A stretch of 64,000 nt of DNA from Lepidodermella squamata. Lineage: Eukaryota; Gastrotricha. Shown piece by piece: positions 22,533 through 33,141 of this stretch. The notes beneath the pieces were generated by a model. It was not told where the DNA came from. It saw only the letters and a program-made list of their open reading frames with translations, and searched no databases. A program made the translations under genes and the position numbers. The DNA lies in assembly GCA_047495785.1 (NCBI GenBank), contig JBLDXI010000026.1, positions 434,001-498,000 of the forward strand. Reading direction: 5' to 3'. How positions within the stretch are numbered: the stretch's first letter is position 1; the number at the start of each line of letters is the position of its first letter.

Positions 22533-24642
22533 TCGCTGTAATTTGCTGTTTTGCTACTTGTTACTGAAATAATACATATCTCTGTTTGCTTATCCCGATA
22601 GTGAATGGGATCGCTTATTATTTTCTGACCAATTAGTTTTGAATCTCTCAGAGCAGTGGCTGAATGTTAGCCTTTCGTCCAGTGAACGCATTCTCATTCT
22701 GATTTTTCAATAAACTCTCATTGAGTCGATATGATTGTTATGATGAAAGGTTCTTCCCAGTCAAGGTGATACAAAGAATTCTTTAGATAGGATCCTGATC
22801 GGAATCACCTTCATCAAAGATCAAAGCAGATTAAGACGAACTTATTGCTTCGAGTGGGCATATTATCAATTGGATTCATTAAACAATTGGCAACTTCTAT
22901 ACACTGCTACTAATTCATTCTGGCAGTGCTCTCGCTCGAGAACGTACGAGCGCCTGCTCTTGTTAAGAGCATAAAATCGATGTTGGATACTGTAATTACG
23001 GCATGAAAATACGTCGCAAGGAATTTGTTTCACTTTCTCTTTTGCAAGGTTATGACCCCGTATGCGTATGACTTGGACTTCTATCCAAATGGGGATAGAA
23101 GCTTGGGAGAAGATTGGATTTTGGATGATAATATGGATGTTCAGAAGTCGTGTTGTTGCCAACACGATGTTGTAAATTCTAAGTCACGATATCATTCACT
23201 GATTTTCACTCGCCACATGCATGCAAGCTCGTTGAATCTTTTGCATATTCATATTACTACTCTGGATTTTGGATGTTTTTTTCTTGAGGTTGAGGTGAAA
23301 GCATTAACAGCGAAACGGCACACTCCGGTATAACTCTATGCTTGAGTCCACGTGCTTGCTGGGCTTTTGTATTGTCGGCACTAGATGTGCATTCTAGTCG
23401 ACATTACGCGTTTTAGAAGCCTCATAACGGTGCCCTAATTCGCACCTCATTCAACGAGAAATCTCGGAAATGTTTATTTTTCGCTTACTATTTTCCTTAA
23501 AACAAATCATACGACTGGTCTGAAGCATTCCTTGGTGAAAAGGTTGCCCAATTTCAATTCACCTCCAATTTAACCTCTGTTACGTTCGGGGTACTGTAAA
23601 TCATGAGACGTAGCGGTTCGACGGGCTCGAAGCCTAACCACAGGGGAGGCCCTTATTTTTTTCCCTGGCCCCAGCGGAAACTTGAGCGATATAAGGGAGA
23701 CCCTTACCTATATCCCCTTTCGGCAAAATGTCCATCTTCTACACTGAATTTGAAGAAAATATCACGGTGTTAATTTTGAAGAGATCTGACTACACACATG
23801 TGGTTCTTTGCATTCTGGCTATTTATCGCCAAGAAATCGACGGTTGAAATTTTAAATCTTTTCGATTTTTGTCCTCCAAGAAATTGATGAATCAGCAGAC
23901 TATCTGGCGCCCATGGCTTTACACCCCTTTTCTCGTGAGTAGACATTCTATACTGATATTATGTCCATGGCAAATTCACATTTTGCACATGAGGTTACCC
24001 GTTACCCATGTGCTTACTCGCATGGCGCTCTTTTCTATTTCATAATTCGGCGATCGTAATTGATTATGAATAGATTGTTTAACCATTTGAAGCTTATATG
24101 ACTTGATTATCAAACTGGGGCGTATCTAAAAGGCAAAATATTAAGAAATGGTGATACATGGCGTCGGAGATTGAGAAATGGGGTAATTTTTGATGAAGGA
24201 CACCCGGAGTGGGTTGATATGGTGTGCATCATTGCGCAATTTTTAGTAATTCAATAATGCATTTCAGAATTAGCTCTGAGCCTGCGAGCTCGATCGATAA
24301 TTACCCTACTTTGGTTTCGGCAAGTATTACATCGCGACAGCGCAATTCTAACTCTGAGTATTCTCTAAGAATTCCGTGGTCCGAGAAAGTTTTCTTGCGG
24401 AAAATGGGTAACGTTGAGTAAGAAGCTGTAGTGATAACAAATGCGCTATTATTTAGAAACGATTTTAATGTTTTCAGTCGTTGTTTGATGGTGACCTTTT
24501 CATCCGACACATTAATACTTTTGCCCACAAGCCACCTTTAAACGTTTTCCGGGCGTACTTTCCTCATATTTAATTTGACCATTAAATACTTGTTTAATGA
24601 TCATTATTTTAGCAATTTTACTAGGAACTGACGGAGATAAGC
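22533..24642. other. Intergenic stretch between NR-D and NR-E
   Basis: The part at 22600-22815 is the partner of the duplicated segment at 6605-6835. The rest shows no supported gene; a 102-codon forward frame at 23025-23333 has no recognisable feature. Confidence 0.45.
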
Positions 24643-26292
24643 ATGGAAGTCAACCTGGGTCGTGTTTTATGTAAGGTAAATTTCCTTGATTTCAAACAAA
24701 ATGTCTTTTATTATCTGTCAATTCCATCCAGATTTGCGACAAAGCTGTAACAAAAAGGAGGGATTATTTCCCAAATCAATGCGCGGCGTGTGAGGTAAAG
24801 CTGGCGAAAACTGATTAAAAAAGGGAGCATTACAGTGACATCTCTAGAAATTCTTTGGTCGGCAAGCTCTGAGACGTTCTGAAATCCATTGTGTCACTGG
24901 CAGGAATGATTGCAAAATCGTCCCGGGAAAAACTCGCAGATGCTGCACGCGTTGCCGCCTCGAAAAGTGTTTCGCTTATCGTCAAGGTAAAATATTACTG
25001 ATATGGAATGACCTATGGGCTTCTGAATTTGCGTTCCTATTCTGTATATTCGTTATGCGAAGAGAGTATTTTTCCGCCCGAATTTTCGCGTCATCCATGT
25101 GTTTTTTCCTGAGTTTCATCCTTTTTCCTAGGCCTCTTGAACTGTGGAATACAATAGCGCCTATTCTTTTTCGTACACTCTTAACGCTGTTCGTTTAATT
25201 GAAAATTCCTCAGATAAGAGACGTCGGTCGACTGATGCCTCCGGCCAGAGAGTAAGCAGCGATAGCGATGCTTCTAACGATGCTTCTAACGATGCTTCTA
25301 ACGATATTACGACATCTCTCAAAATTGCTGCCTTTAGCAGGAATTCAACGATTCCAAAAACCCCCGATCTTAACCACCTGGCACTGGCGGAAAAAGCTGC
25401 TAAATACTCAACGATTGGGCTCACCTTTCTGCATGACTTGAATTCGGTAATTTAAATCTTTGTTATTCGATTTTAGAGCTCATTCATTGCCCAATTTAGC
25501 TGCCACTGCGACGTCGAAACGTCCCTTATGATGACATCACTCAGCTAGTATCAGAATTCACCACCGGTCAAATCAGGATCTACAACGAAGCGAGCACCAG
25601 CTTTGCTAATTACATGAAAGGTATTAAGATACTGTTGCCGATTCTTGTTCATTCTGATGCCCTTGCAGAAGCTTTTGGAATTTCTCGTCGCGATTTAGCG
25701 GAAGCTGTCGCGACAGGGTGGTCTTCAACTGTGCTAGGTTTCACATCGCAACCCGGCAACGCAAATCCAATGCCAGTTAACGAAGCTCTCTTGCCCCAAT
25801 TTCTCGCCGTTTTCCCTGAGTTCGAGGTAAAAGCCTTCCCACGCCCCAGTAACACAAGAACTCGTGAAAAGCGGTACGAATCGAAATTGTTCTATTCCAT
25901 ATCTTTTCAGCTTGTCGTGATGTGGGGTAAGGAGCTATCACATGTGTTGAACGGTTGGCGGCCGACAATGCCCGAGCACGCTTTATTTCTCTGCTACCTA
26001 TTTTTCAGTGGTAGGCATCTACATCTTTGGGAATTTGTGGTAATTTGTGACGATAATTTTCTTATGCGCAGGATCTTCGACTCCAGCATTGATTCGACTT
26101 TCAAACATCTTGCGAACATGTTTGGCAATGCATTACGCTGCTGCAAGACGTGGATGTCCAGCGCAGGACAAAAACCACGTCGATAGAGCAACTGCTGTTA
26201 TGAAGCAAACCGCAGCGTATAGGCCGATCTTTTTGAAAAAAGCCGACGCCCACCCAACTTCCTGGGTACGGACCGTCAAGCCATCATTATAG
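24643..26292 (+). CDS. NR-E: nuclear-receptor-like transcription factor, 355 aa
   Basis: Intact. Exons: 24643-24675, 24732-24794, 24848-24986, 25214-25446, 25500-25620, 25669-25826, 25911-26010 and 26072-26292. Finger 1 is C-K-I-C and then C-A-A-C-E, the only copy with Glu after the last Cys. The second finger is KFFGRQALRRSEIHC .. RCCTRCRLEKC. The linker contains three exact 12-bp repeats (25267-25302) encoding Asp-Ala-Ser-Asn three times. The ligand-binding-like region has MWGKELSHVLNGWRPTMPE. The broken copy at 6942-7317 derives from a gene like this one. The start follows the short first-exon form of NR-B and NR-D. Confidence 0.86.
25267..25302 (+). repeat. In-frame 12-bp tandem repeat in NR-E
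   Basis: GATGCTTCTAAC occurs three times in a row, adding Asp-Ala-Ser-Asn repeats to the linker between the DNA-binding and ligand-binding-like regions. Identity between the units suggests recent expansion and possible length variation between individuals. Confidence 0.92.
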
Positions 26293-26421
26293 CCACTGCG
26301 ATCGAATGAGCATTACCTTTGTATGGTGTGGCAGTGCGAGCGAATTTTGCGTTTCTAATAGTCCATTTGTGGCAATGTTTTCGCTCAATAATTCATGACG
26401 AAAGGCAGGGAAATCAATAAA

Positions 26422-26864
26422 CAGTAGTTTTGCGTTAAGCCAGACACGACCCGTGCCAGACGATTATTGTAAGCCGGACATGCCGGTATGAGAAAAGCTT
26501 CAACTATTTGAAATTCGAGTCGAGGCATTGTCGGGTAAGGACTCCTCATAGTCAGGGTCGCTACTCTCTTCAGATGTCGATAAGGTGGGCGACAACTCGC
26601 ACTTGGGCATGGCTAATTTCTTAGAATTTCTCAACAGCTCAAAAAGATCTTCTAGTGAAACACTATCAGTAAATAGCACAAATAAGTAAACCCGTGGTAA
26701 CATTTCTAGCTGATTCGGCTCACAGCTGTTCCTTTTTATTGTTAGGCGGGTTTTTTCTAGAAAATTGTATAAGCCGGACATTTTGATATTTAATTCACTT
26801 AAAATCTGTCCGTTATAACGCATGCCAAGCTAAATGGCGTCTGGCTTAACGCACCACCGTACTA
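26422..26864. mobile_element. Candidate non-autonomous DNA transposon, about 440 bp
   Basis: TGCGTTAAGCCAGAC near the left end (26431-26445) is inverted as GTCTGGCTTAACGCA near the right end (26839-26853). The similarity extends outward as CAGTA.. / ..TACTA. Two further copies of 'taagccggacat' lie inside. A 107-codon minus-strand frame (26500-26823) fills most of it but lacks a transposase motif I can name. The terminal style recalls pogo-like elements; this is inference. Confidence 0.65.
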
Positions 26865-26954
26865 CATACCAGAAAATGATGGCTTCCTCAAATAAATAAA
26901 TCATTTGGAGCAGTAAGGGATTGTTGGTCTTAAACGCTTGACAGTTCTGAGAGT

Positions 26955-27284
26955 TGAAGCAGGCATGGGCGGCAATATCGTCAAGCCTAATAAACTCCTA
27001 TAAACTATACAAGTAGACATCGGACACCTTTCCTTTTTCTCCTTCTACGTGATGACGCTGTGCGAGTGAAGGAACATCATTTTTGTTTTCATGTCAAGTA
27101 GAACTGCAATCAACACTACGTACATCCTCTCACGGCGTCGTTGTTCTCACTTCTCTCTCAATGAAACACGGGCGCGTGCTTTAACAAAAAACCGATAAAT
27201 CAATTCAGCTCATTTATCATCTTCCACGCTTGACAGCTTCACGTTCCAAATCAAAATTCAGCTAAAACAATTTAGAGCGCTATT
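26955..27284 (+). promoter_or_regulatory. Upstream region of NR-F, conserved with NR-A
   Basis: This is the counterpart of 8440-8742, including ACCGATAAATCAATTCAG at 27191-27208 and 'caatgaaacacgg' further upstream. The conservation shows that the NR-A/NR-F duplication carried its 5' flank with it. Confidence 0.55.
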
Positions 27285-29061
27285 ATGGACCACAGCAGCA
27301 ACTGGCTTGAGCGGAAGCAGAGAGATACAATCTACTGCAATGTTACAACTTTACATGATTTTACATGACATTTCTATTCCATTTCTTTCACAGATCTGTG
27401 GCAAAGTTGTCCCACCGAGAACGAAATACCACCCGCGGCAGTGTAGCGCTTGCCAGGTTAATTACGACGCAACTTTGTCATATTATCTTTCCACTATTTA
27501 TTTAGAAATTTTTCGCTCGCCAATCCGATCGAAGATACGAATTTCAGTGTGTTACTGGAAGATTTGACTGCGTAATATCAACGAAAAAAACTCGTGGCTG
27601 TTGTACGCGTTGCCGGCTGGAAAAGTGCTTTGCAGTGCGCGAACGAAAACGTATGCTATTTTTCGTGATTACTCCTGAAAGAAACAATGAAATTGCCCAG
27701 AATTTGCCACGTCTTCTGCAACTGATTCTAGGTTGGACCAAGATGATTCGGCTCTATATGTCAACCCTGATGGAGAACATTCGGCAACTTCGAAAATTTC
27801 TTTCGATAGCTGGAATTCAATGATACCAAGCAGTCCCGATCTAATCCAATTCAGTGCGGCAGAGAGAGCCACAAAAAACTCAATTATTGGGCTCACAGTC
27901 CTACATGACATGTATTCGGTAATTTATCGTTACTTCCCTTGTTCGTATCTAACAATTTTTACCGACCAAATTTAGTTCCCGTTGCTAAGAAGGAACGATC
28001 CTTACGATGACGTTACCAAGTTGGCATCAGAATTTTCCAACCATCACATTGGGATGTTCAACAAAGCAAGCTCAAGATTTGCACAGTACATGAAAGGTAC
28101 ATTTATTACCAGGCTGCTGATCATAAATGACGTCTGCTTTATTCTTGCAGAAGCTTTCGCCCTGCCTGATGGCGTGTTGGCAGAAACAGTTGCGATAGGA
28201 TGGCCTTTAGTCGCACTTGCTTTCCCATGTCTACCTGGCGATGAAAACCTAATGTGCATCAGCAAAGCTATCATGCCACAATTTCTGTCTATTTTTCCCG
28301 AGTTCGAGGTAAACCTTCTGCCCTTCATTTCAATTATTCGTTGGATATGCACGTTTTGATAATTGATTACTTATCTTCCGAAGTATTGTAGCTTATGGGA
28401 TCCTCGGAGCGGGGGTACCTTTGTGTAGTTTTGGTCCAGTTCGGACCAAAGTATAGGTAACTTGTGGGATTTTCGGGTATTTAATCTCGACCCCTCGAGG
28501 TAACTCTCGAGATATGGTACCCTCTATAAAATCGATCACCAAAATCGGATCATGAATCGGATCGGATGCCTGAATCCTGAATAAAGGCCCAGTTTTTTCT
28601 TGGTTTTCGGATTTTGAAAATATGTCAGCCTGGACTAGTATCTCTGCATGATTTTGACGTTTTGCCCGTTTTGCCCGTTTTGCAGCCTGTCGTTATTTGG
28701 GCGAAGCAGCTTTCAGATGTCTTCAGCGAATGGAAACCGACAATGCCGGAATTTGCTCTGTTCCTTTGCTACCTGTTTTTTAGTGGTAAGCGCTAAGCCG
28801 TAGTGATTCATTGTATGTAACCGCGATTTTTTTCCCAACTCAGCATCTAAGAATCCGGCATTGCTTCGACGATCAGATTTATTGCAGAAATCGCTCATCA
28901 TAAATTACGCTTCTCTAAGAAGAGGCTGTCACTAGCCGGACGAGAATCACGTCGAAAGGGCAATTGCTATAATGGAGCAAGCTGCAGCGTATTGGCCGAC
29001 ATTTTTGAAAAAAGCGGAGGCTCGCTCAAGTCCATGGTTGCGAACCATGGATTTAACATGA
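27285..29061 (+). pseudogene. NR-F: nuclear-receptor-like gene with a premature stop in its last exon
   Basis: Exons: 27285-27341, 27394-27456, 27506-27650, 27701-27918, 27976-28096, 28151-28308, 28686-28785 and 28844-29061. All splice sites and the DNA-binding domain (C-N-I-C, C-S-A-C-Q, KFFARQSDRRYEFQC, GCCTRCRLEKC) are intact, as is most of the ligand-binding-like domain. TAG at 28933-28935 replaces the Trp codon that NR-A has in its last exon (C-Q-W-Q-D). The frame then continues open to the normal ending. It would give a 317-residue protein lacking the last 42 or so residues, or be a recent pseudogene. Intron 6 (377 bp) carries an insertion. Closest relative: NR-A. Confidence 0.85.
28392..28520. 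repeat. Palindrome-rich insertion in intron 6 of NR-F
   Basis: GGGTACC near the left is mirrored by GGTACCC near the right, and the interior has TTTGGTCC-AGTT-CGGACCAAA. It accounts for much of the extra intron length compared with NR-A. It looks like an inverted-repeat element, but its ends could not be fixed. Confidence 0.45.
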
Positions 29062-29535
29062 ATCTTAACCATGTTTTAAACTGCGGGCTAGTTCGATGAT
29101 TGATGATGCCGGCTAGTTCATTACTACATGCTTAAAACAAAATAAAATGTTTTCGATGGTAATAAGGAATAAGGTGCACAATATTTTTCGATTATGAACC
29201 ACTGAACCATTCTTCGAGGTTTTATTGATTTTTTTGCGGCACAAAAACAAAACTGATACATCATTTTAATAGTGATCGTAAAAAAATTATTTTAAAGTGG
29301 CGACGGGGCCCATGATTCGTTGATTTGGTATAGCAACGAAGGCGATTTTCACACTTAAGCTTGCTGAAACGAATTTCACACTATCGAACCCTTGTAGATT
29401 GTAGATTGTACGGTAAAACTTTATAATCATTTTTTCTTTTTATTTGTGGAAGATTCTACGCTAGAATTTGAATTGGGTTATCAATTATTTACATTACATT
29501 CAGGGCGAAAATTTAATAGCTCAAATCTCAAATTC
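29062..29535. other. 3' flank of NR-F
   Basis: The first 200 bp resemble the 3' flank of NR-A. The remainder up to the convergent channel gene shows nothing recognisable. Confidence 0.5.
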
Positions 29536-30804
29536 TTACAAGGAATACAAGACAACTGGGGTGAGAACAGTCACAAGAATGCCAACCACAAACAGAGACA
29601 TGTCTATATAAAATATCAGTCGATGATTCTTCTTGCTAGCAATCTCCTCTTCAACATCTCGAGCCATGCTATCCAAGGTTGTATCGGCTGTTGGCGGATA
29701 TGACGACTTGTAAATAATAAATCGTCCGAAAAATATTTCCGGTCCTTCAAGGTAGAACAGAACCGCTATTGATTCGACTATGAATGCCGCATTGATGCAA
29801 GATAGAACAGCAATACAGATGAGTAGGGCAGAATTTGCAACTTTGGGAACGCTTGACGTAACCACTGATTGAATGATCCAAAATGCCAGAAGTATGGTTA
29901 TCAAAAAAGTCGAACGATCAGGCGAATGTGGGAACCACAAGGCGACTATTTGAAGAATAGCAACGAGCCCACTTGGGATGATGATGGTCTGAATGTGATA
30001 ACCTGGTCGTCGTCGAGCCGTAAATCGGTAGGTGAGCACAGTTCGGTCATTAATGCCGGTTCGTTGGATAACTTCAATCCCAGTCAATGACCATACTGAG
30101 CCGTTGATAGATGCATTTTCCTTGCCAATTATCCAACTGACAGAGTTCATACCAGTCCCACGCGACAAATCCGGATAAAGTTTGACCTGATGGTCATGAG
30201 CAATGGGTGCCCAGATGTAGTCGCATGAGTGCGAGTCGAAAGGGAAGTACTTGATACCCTCTTCCATTCGACAGTTGGCATAAAAATAAGAAAAAACGAA
30301 CCAAGAGCAGGTGCTGTTTGGTGCCTTTACGTCCTTCACCGTATTCCATTGTATCGAAGTTTGTGATACCTGCCTTATTGAGGTGAACAGGTCAGGGTTT
30401 CTTGGATCGTTGAATTGCCAAATGACTGGTTGCCAAACTTGCGTGGCCGGAATCAGGTAGTTAATAATGAACGGAGATGTGGTTTTCCCCAATTTCGAGA
30501 CGTTGTCATCTTGCCAAGTGAGTTTAACTCGACCGAGAAATGTCATTGTCTCAGTTAAGTCATCGATCCCATCAAATGTTACGACGGAAACCTCAAGCGT
30601 CGTCTTAACAGGATACAAGCCATCCGAAGTTGGATTCGGCTGTTCTAAAGTTGGGTATGTGCTCCAGAAGGCTTTCGCAAGTCTCTGCGTTTCGTTACCA
30701 AATCGATAATTGTCTTCATCGGAAGCGAAAATCAGTGACTCCATTAGGATGCAATAATCCGTTAGGATGGCTGAAAGAATACAGATGACTCGAAGAGTTT
30801 TCAT
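29536..30804 (-). CDS. Cys-loop ligand-gated ion channel subunit, intronless, 422 aa
   Basis: A single uninterrupted frame. The N-terminus is hydrophobic (MKTLRVICILSAIL..) and fits a signal peptide. A large extracellular domain follows, with the WQDD and WQP.I motifs and the Cys-loop: Cys, 15 residues including YFPFDSHS, then Cys-Asp. Four membrane segments follow: IIIPSGLVAILQIVALWF, FLITILLAFWIIQSVV, LLICIAVLSCINAAFIVES and a last one reaching the C-terminus (FVVGILVTVLTPVVL). The M3-M4 loop is short. It should form a pentameric plasma-membrane channel. The M1-M2 linker (SPDRST) lacks the PAR signature of many anion channels, so ion type is undecided. It is intronless and sits opposite in strand within the receptor array, so it may be a retrocopy. 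Confidence 0.9.
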   Translation of the reverse strand: MKTLRVICILSAILTDYCILMESLIFASDEDNYRFGNETQRLAKAFWSTYPTLEQPNPTSDGLYPVKTTLEVSVVTFDGIDDLTETMTFLGRVKLTWQDDNVSKLGKTTSPFIINYLIPATQVWQPVIWQFNDPRNPDLFTSIRQVSQTSIQWNTVKDVKAPNSTCSWFVFSYFYANCRMEEGIKYFPFDSHSCDYIWAPIAHDHQVKLYPDLSRGTGMNSVSWIIGKENASINGSVWSLTGIEVIQRTGINDRTVLTYRFTARRRPGYHIQTIIIPSGLVAILQIVALWFPHSPDRSTFLITILLAFWIIQSVVTSSVPKVANSALLICIAVLSCINAAFIVESIAVLFYLEGPEIFFGRFIIYKSSYPPTADTTLDSMARDVEEEIASKKNHRLIFYIDMSLFVVGILVTVLTPVVLYSL

Positions 30805-31284
30805 GGCTGTTTAAAACAAGTTCAACGAAAAAAAGAGGGCAATGAATTGCAGATTGCAGAGATTAGTCGCTCTCTCGGTAAAAGACGGCCTCATTAATCA
30901 TGAATAAGCTTCGCGGTCCCATATTTACTTCTGCGCAGAAACACCCAATCCAAAACTTAGATCTACAAGCATTGATGATTGATTTTTTAGCCCTAGGGCT
31001 TTGAATCGCACAACGAACAATTTAATCTCAGGAATGCGTATCTACCTGAACGTAACGCGGTTTTGCTCGATAAAGAATTCAATCAGAAATGCGATTGGGG
31101 ATAATAAAGAGAAATTATAGGAAAATCGGCATGCAAAAGCTTGTCCCAAAGTTTTGTACCCGTTTAAACATTGGCTTTAACCCGGATTTTGTAGGCCCGC
31201 GCTCAACACACACTAAAAGCGAGTAATAAATCATGACTTGAAATCACGAAACTAAGGGTCCACATGTTTGCACCACTCAAAATG
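30805..31284. other. 5' flank of the channel gene, with a dispersed repeat
   Basis: The part at 30950-31105 matches 34887-35030, directly downstream of NR-G, in the same orientation. Shared pieces include 'attgatgattgatttttt', 'agccctagggctttgaat' and 'ataaagaattcaatcag'. It probably marks the site of a former NR-G-like copy. No promoter element of the channel gene was identified. Confidence 0.6.
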
Positions 31285-31386
31285 AGGATCCAGTTCCAGC
31301 ACTAAAGTGTTTGCGGGGTGTTCGTTGCTGCAATTGTGGTGGCGAGCACACCGCGAACTCGAGGGATTGCCCTCTGCGCCGGCCTT
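31285..31386 (+). pseudogene. Gag-like zinc-knuckle fragment of a non-LTR retrotransposon
   Basis: One forward frame reads '..LKCLRGVRCCNCGGEH' then 'TANSRDCPLRRP'. This is the last CCHC knuckle typical of jockey/CR1-type LINE ORF1 proteins (C.NCGG.HTAN...CP). Stops follow and no reverse transcriptase adjoins it, so it is an isolated relic. Confidence 0.7.
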
Positions 31387-32082
31387 CGGCTGGCTGAAAC
31401 GAAAGTTTCATGGGAAATTGCGATGCAATTTCAAGACGGGTCGGGGGTAACTGGGATTTCTAACGAAATCCTAGTTGCTCATCCACTCTAAATTTGGGAA
31501 AATTTTTAAGGACGGGATAGTTTTGGTCCCAAGGGGCGGGTTCTGGGTCTAAGTGGTGACGGCGGGTGGTTAAGTTGGTCCCACTTTGGCTACATGATGA
31601 ATCCGCTGCCAGGTCCGTCTGTGATCTTCCATCACAAGTGACGCTGTAGGAGCAACTTTGATAGCTCGATCGGCGCGGCTCTGAGCCAAATTCCCCAGTA
31701 AGTTAGGGAGGGGGGGGGGGTCCTCCAGCACTAGAGCGTCTGGGCACTATCATAAATTGTTCAGATTCTTTGCTATTTCGGCGTTTTCGTTTTTGATCGA
31801 GACTGCTGCCCTCCTTGAACCTATATAGGATTTTTTATTTTAGCTACATGGTGTCTAAGCTATTTAGAAAAATTATCGATGTTGGACATGTTAGACGGAT
31901 ATCGGGAAAATCACTGATTTGTAATATCGATAATTGGAATCGAATCGTATAATTCATACATTGACCGCTCATAGCGCAAAATACGCGTAAAAATACGAAG
32001 AACTATTGGTTACATTGTGTTTCAAGTAGTAAGTAGCACTTTGAACCGCGCGCTGATTGGTCAATTCATTGTTGCTATGACT

Positions 32083-32281
32083 CCGGGATGAAACAATTTA
32101 GTCGTGCAATCCGCTAATAAATTATTTTCTATTTATGCAAAAAATGACCTTGCCACGCCCTCTGCACGGTTTCCATTGACCACGAGCGTAAACCCCATAA
32201 TAATCGTAGCAATTTACTGCGGCAAAAAACACTTGTTGCAAAAAATTTCATGGATCGCACAACCAACATGTTTCATCCGGG
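32083..32281. mobile_element. Candidate inverted-repeat element, about 200 bp
   Basis: Arms of about 30 bp (32083-32112 and 32252-32281) match in inverted orientation at roughly four of five positions. They share GGATGAAACA and 'GTGC.ATCC'. No coding capacity is present. Confidence 0.6.
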
Positions 32282-33141
32282 ATTAGCAAGCCAAAAATTT
32301 CGGAAAAATACCTTTATTTTTATCGGGATTTTTATCGAGGGTGATAGGTGGAGCTTTTAATTTAAAATTAAGAATTGTTTGATGAGCAATTCTCAAAAAT
32401 TCATTCACATCGAGGAGTGATCGATTGCGAATTTTCACTGCTTGTATAATTCATGCCGATAGAATCGACACTGGGCGGTCTAGATTCTATCATCGTAAAC
32501 CGAAAAAACGGGTTTCAAATCACTCAATGCTACTTCTCCCTCGATAGGTCGCTTGGAGGGAAATAATGAGAAAAAATGTGCCCCAACAAAAATTTAATTT
32601 TTTTTTTAATTTCCCAAAAAATCTAAATTGATGAGAGAGCGTTGGGCTTACAATTTTTCCAGAATTTATTGCAATATTGAACAAATTTCCTGAGGTGATT
32701 GAGCTTTCCGCGTTAGACTGCGATAACAACGAATAAAAGTTGAAGTTTCGTTGAAACACTATTGCGCAATGAGAGAACAATGCTGGTAATTAAGAATGCG
32801 CATTCAGTGGCGCTGAGACTTCGTTGCATGGGGAGATGCTTTGAGTACTTCACGGTTAAATCACATTCAAAACCAAAAACAGGCACATTTTATAGCTCTT
32901 CCTTGATGACCGAGAGCAAGAGTACATCGTCTTTTTAATTCATACGATCAACTTTTAAGCTTTAGTAAACAAATCTATGATGGTGTTATGATTCGATTAC
33001 AACGGCACGTGTGCTTTGGAAAAAAAAACAATCAATAAGTCATTTACGTTTGTAAAATCAAAGCCGCGCCTTCCAGCTCAATCTATGCAGTTGTACTTTT
33101 CCATATTATAGAATTCAGTCAAATAATTTGATCTTGTACAT
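32282..33141. other. Upstream region of NR-G
   Basis: The last 200 bp match the region upstream of NR-H: 'aattcatacgatcaac' near 32938 corresponds to 36970, and 'gcagttgtactttt' near 33085 to 37112. The two genes thus kept their 5' flanks after duplication. The rest shows no gene. Confidence 0.5.

Noticed and set aside
25161-25424. Minus-strand frame opposite exon 4 of NR-E
   Set aside because: It is the shadow of the coding strand; its repeated residues come from the DASN repeat read backwards.
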